Assembly: GCF_003628555.1 (NCBI RefSeq)
Contig: NZ_CP021731.1
Span: 3,286,001-3,350,000 of the forward strand
Reading direction: 5' to 3'
Length of the DNA: 64,000 bases
Source of the DNA: Azoarcus sp. DN11
Lineage (GTDB): Bacteria; Pseudomonadota; Gammaproteobacteria; Burkholderiales; Rhodocyclaceae
Below the pieces are notes generated by a model that saw nothing but the letters and a program-made list of their open reading frames with translations, made no database searches and was not told where the DNA came from. Positions 58,811 through 64,000 of this stretch are shown piece by piece; positions within the stretch are counted from its first letter, which is position 1, and each line of letters opens with the position of its first letter. The translations under genes and the position numbers were made by a program.

Positions 58811-59725
58811 ATGCACATCAGAAAACCGTTTGCGTACCTGTTGGCCGCGGGTCTGCTCGCACCCGCGCCCTCCTTTGCTGCCGGAGATCTTCCAACCAAG
58901 TTCTCCAATCAGGGCACGATCGCCAATACCCGGCACAACCTCACCCAGCGCCAGGACTCGGGGGGGCCGGCAGGGGCATCGATGGACCCGTACCGCAACG
59001 ACTACCAGCAGGTATGCGTCTACTGCCACACCCCGCACGCGGCCAACCAGAACATCAATGCGCCGCTGTGGAACCGGACGGTGCGCACCACCACCTATAC
59101 GCTCTACAGCCAGCAGACACTGTCGCAGGACGCCACCCAGCCGGGGCCGAACTCGCTGACCTGCCTGTCCTGCCACGACGGTCAGACGGCGGTGGACTCG
59201 ATCGTGAACATGCCGGGGTCGGGGGGCTACAATGCCGCACTGGCGCTCAACCCCAGTGACACCACATCCCAGAGCCTGCTGGACACCTGGAACAACACGC
59301 GCGGCCCCGACGCCACCGTGCATGCCGGTTTGAATGGGGCGGGCTGCCTCGCCTGTCACGCACCGGTGAGCGGTCCCACCGACCCGCTTACCGTCGTCAA
59401 GGCCGGGGCGACCGATTTCTCGGCGTTCGCAATCGGCACCGATCTCAGCAACGACCACCCCGTGGGCGTCAAACTGCCGAGCGGCTCGGACTGGAACGTT
59501 CCGTCCGGCACGTACAGGAACATCCGCTTCTTTGACGCGAACGGCAATAACCGTCCAGACAAGGACGAACTGCGCTTCTACGATTCGGGCCAGGGCTTCG
59601 AGGTCGAATGTGCGTCCTGCCACGATCCGCATGGCGTACCCGGCACGGCCGCAACCTTCCTGCCCACCTTCCTGCGCGTAACCGCGGATGGCAGCAAGAT
59701 CTGCCTGACCTGCCATGTGAAATAG
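58811..59725 (+). CDS. Periplasmic multihaem cytochrome c (five CxxCH)
   Basis: 304 residues. Signal peptide 1-23 (ending PSFA). Five haem c sites: CVYCH, CLSCH, CLACH, CASCH and CLTCH, at near 76, 119, 178, 271 and 300. Between the third and fourth lies a stretch without haem but with NDHPVGVKLP, typical of doubled-CxxCH proteins. It should be an electron-transfer protein in the periplasm or outside; the partner is unknown. It is followed by a terminator and probably forms a unit with the upstream NHL lipoprotein. Confidence 0.9.
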   Translation: MHIRKPFAYLLAAGLLAPAPSFAAGDLPTKFSNQGTIANTRHNLTQRQDSGGPAGASMDPYRNDYQQVCVYCHTPHAANQNINAPLWNRTVRTTTYTLYSQQTLSQDATQPGPNSLTCLSCHDGQTAVDSIVNMPGSGGYNAALALNPSDTTSQSLLDTWNNTRGPDATVHAGLNGAGCLACHAPVSGPTDPLTVVKAGATDFSAFAIGTDLSNDHPVGVKLPSGSDWNVPSGTYRNIRFFDANGNNRPDKDELRFYDSGQGFEVECASCHDPHGVPGTAATFLPTFLRVTADGSKICLTCHVK

Positions 59726-59748
59726 GACAGGTCGCGTTTTCAAGCACA

Positions 59749-59774
59749 AGAAAGGCGCCCGAGGGCGCCTTTCT
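59749..59774. terminator. Bidirectional terminator after the cytochrome gene
   Basis: AGAAAGGCGCCC (59749-59760) and GGGCGCCTTTCT (59763-59774), a 12-bp stem with a tight loop. It lies between the cytochrome gene and the converging permease gene; each side has a few T. Confidence 0.8.
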
Positions 59775-59847
59775 CAATTTCGAAAACGCCATAAGAATAT
59801 GTCTTTGTATTGAGAATCATATTTTACAAAATGCAATCTGGTAATTC

Positions 59848-62343
59848 TCATGACAATCGGCGCAGACTGGTCGTCGGGGGCCGCGCGAGCAGTCTGCGCG
59901 TCCCGAGCCACCCGGCGAGCACCACTGCGCAGACGCCAACTGACAGGGCGAGCACCAACGGCCAAGGGTGCGGAACGTAAGACATCTTGAATGCAAAGCG
60001 GGCGAGAATCCGGCCCAGCGCCGCTGCGCCCATTCCTCCCAGCCCGCAAGCCACCACGGCAAGCACGGCAAACTCGGCCAGCAGTGCATGGCGCATCTGC
60101 GCGTTGCGGGCGCCCAGCGTCCGGAGCATCGCCAGTTCGTAATCCCGCTCGTCGTGCGTCGATTGCAGCGCGGAAAACAGCACGAGGAAACCGGCGATCA
60201 CGGAAAAGGCACACACGAACTCGACAATGAGCACCAGCTTGTCGGTCATCGCACGGACCTGTGCAATCACCGCGTCGACATCGATGACGGACAGATTGGG
60301 GAAACGCTTCACCAGTTCGGCAGTGAATCGCGGATTACCCGGGGAAAGCCTGAAACTCGTGATCAGGCTTGCAGGATCGTCTTCGAGCATGCCGGGCGAC
60401 GCGATGAAGAAGAAGTTCACGCGCATCGAGTCCCACTCGAGCTCGCGGACGCTGGTGATTGGCGCTTCGACGAGCCTTCCGGCAACATTGAAACGGACGC
60501 GGTCGCCGACCTTGAGCGAGAACGCCTCCGCAAGGCCTCGCTCGACGGAAAACTGCGGGGCCGTTTCCGAACCGTGCCAGCGTCCGTCGACGACGACGTT
60601 GCCGTCGGGCAGCCTGCCGCCATAACTGAGGTTGAATTCGCGCTCGGCAAGGTGTTGCGTGCGCTCGTTCTCGTAGTCTTCGGGACGCACCTCGCGCCCG
60701 TTGATGGCGTCGAGCCGGCCACGGATCATCGGGCGGACTTCCGGCGCCTGCAAACCCTGCTGAACGAAGAAATCCGTCAACGCCTGGCGCTGGTCGGGCT
60801 GAATATTGATCACGAAGCGATTGGGGGCATCGGGTGGGGTCATTGCTCGCCACCCGTCGAGCAGATCGCCGCGGACGATCGTCAGCAACAGCAGCGCGGT
60901 CACGCCGAGGCCGAGCGCCACGATCTGCACGACGCTCGCCCCGGTGCGGCGCACGAGGGAGGCCATCCCGTAACGCCAGCCGCTGCCACCGAACATCGCC
61001 CCTTTCCGCGTCAGCCCAAGCAGGCGCAGGATGGCCCAGGCTGCCGCCGCGAACGCAGCGAGGGCGAAACTGAAACCAGCCGCCACGTAGGACGCGAGCC
61101 GCAGTTCGCCGGCGATCCAGAAGACGAGCGCGAGCAGCGCGGCGGCCCCGGCAAGCCACGCGAAGGCGCTGCGCGTCTCGACGAGCGCGATCTCGCGCCG
61201 CAGGACCCGAAGCGTGGAGACTCGTCCGAGGCGCAGGAGTTGCGGCAGCACGAACCCGATCAGCAGGACCACCCCGACTGCGAGGCCGTGGAAAAACGGC
61301 AGCGGTGAAGGGGACGGCAGTGCGGTGTCCATGATCTCGACCAGGATCCGCGCCAGCCCCTGCTGTACCCCCCACCCGAGGAAGGAGCCGAGGGCGGCGG
61401 CAGCGAGTCCGAACAGTGCAAACTCGCTGACGACGAGTCCCAGCACTTGGCCTTGGCGTGCGCCAAGGCAGCGCATCACTGCACAGGCGTCGAGGTGGCG
61501 GTGCATGAAGCGGCGTGCGGAGATGCCGATCGCGACTGCCGCAAGAACCACTGTGAGCAGCGCGGCGAGGCGAAGGAAACGCTGCGCCTGGTCGAGCGCA
61601 TTGCGGACCTCGGGCCGCGCGTTGTCGACGCCCTCCACCGTTTCGCCGCGTCCGAGATGCGCTTTCGACCAGTGCTCGAAGGCCTCCACGGCATCCGGCT
61701 CTCCGGCCACGTGCAGGCGCCAGGTTGCGCGGCTGCCCGCGACGAGGAGCCCGGAATCTGCCAGATCCGCGGCGTTGAAGATGGCCCGCGGGAGCAGGCT
61801 GAAGAAATTCGCCCCGCGATCCGACTCGAAGGTCAGCACGCCGCCGATCCTGAACTCCAGCCGCCCCAGTCCCACATGGTCACCGACCGAAACGTCGAGG
61901 GCCGCCAGGAGCCGCTCGTCGAGCCAGACTTCACCGCGTCCGGGAATGCGGTCGGCGATGGCATCCGCCTGGTTGGGGCCTGCCGCGATGCGGACATGGC
62001 CACGCAGCGGGTAGCCCGGGCCGACGGCCTTGACCCCGACGAGCTGGGCCGCGTTCCCGGTGCTCACCATGCTCGTGAACAGGACCGTGCCGGTGCTCGT
62101 GAGGCCGAGCCGCCCGGCTTCCTGCGCAAAAGCATCGTCCCACGGATGATCGGCGCGCAGGAGCAGGTCGCCGCCCAGCAACTGGTTGGCCTCGCGATCG
62201 AGCCCCCGGGCGACGCGGTCGGCGAGGAAGCCGACGCTGGTGAGACAGGCCACCGCGATCACGATGGCGAGGCCGACGAGGTGGAGTTCGCCCGCCCGCA
62301 GGTCGCGCAACATCATGCGCAGGGATAGCTGGAAGGTATGCAT
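59848..62343 (-). CDS. Large FtsX-type ABC transporter permease (YbbP-like)
   Basis: 831 residues from MHTFQLSLRMMLRDLRAGEL. Two FtsX-like halves, each with membrane helices around a periplasmic domain: helices near 20-40 and 245-390, then 405-480 and 715-820. Family is the YbbP/LolE-like permease. The usual partner ATPase (YbbA) and TesA are not next to it here; it overlaps nothing and follows the M20 gene by 31 bases. The ATPase may lie elsewhere. Confidence 0.88.
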   Translation of the reverse strand: MHTFQLSLRMMLRDLRAGELHLVGLAIVIAVACLTSVGFLADRVARGLDREANQLLGGDLLLRADHPWDDAFAQEAGRLGLTSTGTVLFTSMVSTGNAAQLVGVKAVGPGYPLRGHVRIAAGPNQADAIADRIPGRGEVWLDERLLAALDVSVGDHVGLGRLEFRIGGVLTFESDRGANFFSLLPRAIFNAADLADSGLLVAGSRATWRLHVAGEPDAVEAFEHWSKAHLGRGETVEGVDNARPEVRNALDQAQRFLRLAALLTVVLAAVAIGISARRFMHRHLDACAVMRCLGARQGQVLGLVVSEFALFGLAAAALGSFLGWGVQQGLARILVEIMDTALPSPSPLPFFHGLAVGVVLLIGFVLPQLLRLGRVSTLRVLRREIALVETRSAFAWLAGAAALLALVFWIAGELRLASYVAAGFSFALAAFAAAAWAILRLLGLTRKGAMFGGSGWRYGMASLVRRTGASVVQIVALGLGVTALLLLTIVRGDLLDGWRAMTPPDAPNRFVINIQPDQRQALTDFFVQQGLQAPEVRPMIRGRLDAINGREVRPEDYENERTQHLAEREFNLSYGGRLPDGNVVVDGRWHGSETAPQFSVERGLAEAFSLKVGDRVRFNVAGRLVEAPITSVRELEWDSMRVNFFFIASPGMLEDDPASLITSFRLSPGNPRFTAELVKRFPNLSVIDVDAVIAQVRAMTDKLVLIVEFVCAFSVIAGFLVLFSALQSTHDERDYELAMLRTLGARNAQMRHALLAEFAVLAVVACGLGGMGAAALGRILARFAFKMSYVPHPWPLVLALSVGVCAVVLAGWLGTRRLLARPPTTSLRRLS

Positions 62344-62374
62344 GCGCAGGTGGACGGCACAGGGCGCCGGAGGT

Positions 62375-63541
62375 TCAGGATTTGGGCAGCAGGCGCCGTG
62401 CGAGTTCGACCCAGTAGGCGACGCCGAACGGGATGATCGAGTCGTTGAAGTCGTAGTGCGGGTTGTGCAGGGTGCAGCCCCCTTCACCGGGGCCGTTGCC
62501 GATCCACACGTAGCAGCCCGGCTTGTGGCGCAGGTAGAAGGCGAAATCCTCGGCGCCCATGCTGGGGCGCTGATCGGTCAGCACGCTGGCGCCGGGCAGG
62601 CCGGCGGCCACTTCGGCACAGATCGCGGCTTCGTCGGAGGTGTTGATGGTTGGGGGGTAGCCGCGACGATATTCGACCTCGACGCTGACGCCGTGGCTCG
62701 CGGCGACACCCGCGCTGATACGCGAGATCGCTGCTTCGATGCGGTCCTGCACCGCCGCGCTGAACGCGCGCACGGTGCCGCACAGTTGCGCGCGATCGGG
62801 GATCACGTTGTACGCCTCGCCCGCGTGGAACTGGGTCACCGAAACGACAGCGGAGTCGAGGGGGTCGAGCGTGCGGCTGACGATGGTCTGGAGCGCCTGC
62901 ACCAGCGCGGCACCGGCAGCGATGGAATCGGTGCCGAGATGCGGCATCGCGCCGTGCGCGCCCTGGCCGCGGATGCTGATGTCGAAACGATCGGCGCTTG
63001 CCATCACGGGGCCGTCATGCACGGCGAAGTGACCGGACGGCAGGCCGGGCCAGTTGTGCATGCCGAAGATCGAGGCCATCGGGAAGCGGTCGAACAGGCC
63101 GTCGGCGATCATCGCCGCACCGCCGCCCTCGCCCTCCTCGGCCGGCTGGAAGACGAAATACACGGTGCCGTCGAAGTCGGGGTTCGCAGCCAGCACTTCG
63201 GCCGCGCCGAGCAGCATCGTCGTGTGGCCGTCGTGACCGCAGGCATGCATGCAGCCCGGGTGCTGCGACACGTGCTCGAATTCGTTGCGCTCCTGGATCG
63301 GCAGGGCGTCCATGTCTGCGCGCAGGCCGATGGCGCGCAGGCTGCGCCCGGCGCGGAGCACGCCGACGACGCCCGTTCCGCCGAGGCCGCGGTGCACCTC
63401 GATCCCCAAAGCCGCGAGGCGGTTCGCGACGAGGTCCGCCGTCCGGCGTTCGGCGAACGCGAGCTCGGGATGGGCGTGGATGTCGCGCCGCAGCGCGGTC
63501 AGCGCCGGGTGGCACTGCCTGATCTTTTCGGTGATGCTCAT
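62375..63541 (-). CDS. M20-family amidohydrolase (hippurate hydrolase-like)
   Basis: 388 residues. Metal-dependent amidohydrolase: MHACGHDGHTTMLLG, QPAEEGEGGGAAM and FGMHNWP are the M20D motifs with the Cys/His and Glu ligands and the catalytic Glu. Substrates of relatives include N-acyl amino acids and hippurate; not decided here. No signal peptide, so cytoplasmic. Confidence 0.9.
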   Translation of the reverse strand: MSITEKIRQCHPALTALRRDIHAHPELAFAERRTADLVANRLAALGIEVHRGLGGTGVVGVLRAGRSLRAIGLRADMDALPIQERNEFEHVSQHPGCMHACGHDGHTTMLLGAAEVLAANPDFDGTVYFVFQPAEEGEGGGAAMIADGLFDRFPMASIFGMHNWPGLPSGHFAVHDGPVMASADRFDISIRGQGAHGAMPHLGTDSIAAGAALVQALQTIVSRTLDPLDSAVVSVTQFHAGEAYNVIPDRAQLCGTVRAFSAAVQDRIEAAISRISAGVAASHGVSVEVEYRRGYPPTINTSDEAAICAEVAAGLPGASVLTDQRPSMGAEDFAFYLRHKPGCYVWIGNGPGEGGCTLHNPHYDFNDSIIPFGVAYWVELARRLLPKS

Positions 63542-63674
63542 GTCTGCACCTGTCGTCGCAGGTTTGCGATTGTGTGTCGGGGATGGTTCCGAGTTTAATG
63601 ATCAATGGGCCGGGCGTCGATCTCGCGGACCCGCCGGCACGTGATTCCTTGCAAACCCCGTTCAGGATAGCCGT

Positions 63675-64000
63675 GTGAAACTGTTCTACGCCGACCACTT
63701 CGTGCTGCCCCTGCCCGCCGGGCACCGCTTCCCGATGGAGAAGTATTCGCGCCTGCGCGAGCGGCTGCGGAACAGCGGCCTGTTTTCGGGCGACGACTTC
63801 ATCGTTCCCGAAGCGGCTTCGGACGCCGATATCCTGCGGGCGCACGATGCGGCTTACCTCGATCGCGTTGCGCGCGGAACGCTGGGTCCCGCCGAACAGC
63901 GGCGCATCGGCTTCCCGTGGTCGGCGCCGATGGTGGAACGTTCGCGCCGCTCGGCCGGGGCGACGCTCGCGGCCTGCCGGCACGCGCTGGTCGACGGATG
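63675..64000 (+). CDS. Histone-deacetylase-family protein, 3' end cut by the window
   Basis: The frame from GTG 63675 (AGGATAG upstream) is open to the right edge: KLFYADHFVLPLPAGHRFPM, then KYSRLRERLRNSGLF and ILRAHDAAYLDRVARGTL. This is the N-terminus of the bacterial HDAC/AcuC/acetylpolyamine amidohydrolase-like family. The zinc-binding and catalytic residues lie beyond the window. Confidence 0.85.
   Translation, partial: MKLFYADHFVLPLPAGHRFPMEKYSRLRERLRNSGLFSGDDFIVPEAASDADILRAHDAAYLDRVARGTLGPAEQRRIGFPWSAPMVERSRRSAGATLAACRHALVDG

Overview
The window reads as the chromosome of a betaproteobacterium, most likely of the Azoarcus/Aromatoleum/Thauera group (Rhodocyclales). GC is high. The housekeeping gene orders rpoE-rseABC-mucD-lepA-lepB-rnc-era-recO-pdxJ-acpS and yceD-rpmF-plsX-fabHDG-acpP-fabF are typical of Betaproteobacteria. 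The window also carries a group I intron whose core closely matches, from memory, the Azoarcus tRNA-Ile ribozyme. The genus call is inference.

Region 1 (about 1-19,270) is the right part of an integrative and conjugative element of Tn4371 type. It holds a partial NHL-type protein, a LysR regulator coupled to an EexN-like entry-exclusion lipoprotein, the coupling protein TraG, a ribbon-helix-helix protein, the mating-pair operon trbBCDEJLFGI and a small DUF2274 protein. A Hachiman anti-phage system (hamA nuclease, hamB helicase) sits as cargo on the opposite strand at the right end. hamA begins with an 11-G homopolymer just inside a TTG start. The integrase end of the element lies left of the window.

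Region 2 (about 19,265-19,875) is the junction. A complete tRNA-Leu(UAA) gene is interrupted in the anticodon by a 226-nt group I intron and followed by a strong terminator whose T-run resembles the Tn4371 attachment core. Beside pgsA lies a second, broken tRNA-Leu(UAA), of which only the 5' half survives. A small cluster of 9-mer direct and inverted repeats separates the two.

Region 3 (19,875-34,212, all minus strand) is one long row of genes, read from rpoE down to pgsA: envelope stress (rpoE, rseA, rseB, rseC, mucD), a glutaredoxin-like protein, lepA, lepB, a DUF4845 protein, rnc, era, recO, pdxJ, acpS, nagZ, uvrC and pgsA. Most neighbours overlap by 4 bases or lie within a few tens of bases.

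Region 4 (34,400-45,670) has nadB on plus, the fatty-acid synthesis cluster on minus (yceD, rpmF, plsX, fabH, fabD, fabG, acpP, fabF, ygfX), the yceF (maf) and RsmI-like methyltransferase pair on plus, and a phosphoglycolate-phosphatase-like gene with rluC on minus. A 380-bp leader separates rluC from rne.

Region 5 (46,049-64,000) has rne with a repeat-rich tail, a low-molecular-weight phosphatase and uvrB, an aromatic/aspartate aminotransferase, two identical tRNA-Asn genes, a Lon-like protease with a small unknown gene before it, moaA, an NHL-repeat lipoprotein followed by a five-haem cytochrome c, a large FtsX-type permease without an adjacent ATPase, an M20 amidohydrolase, and the start of a histone-deacetylase-family gene. 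No CRISPR array, rRNA gene or insertion sequence was seen.
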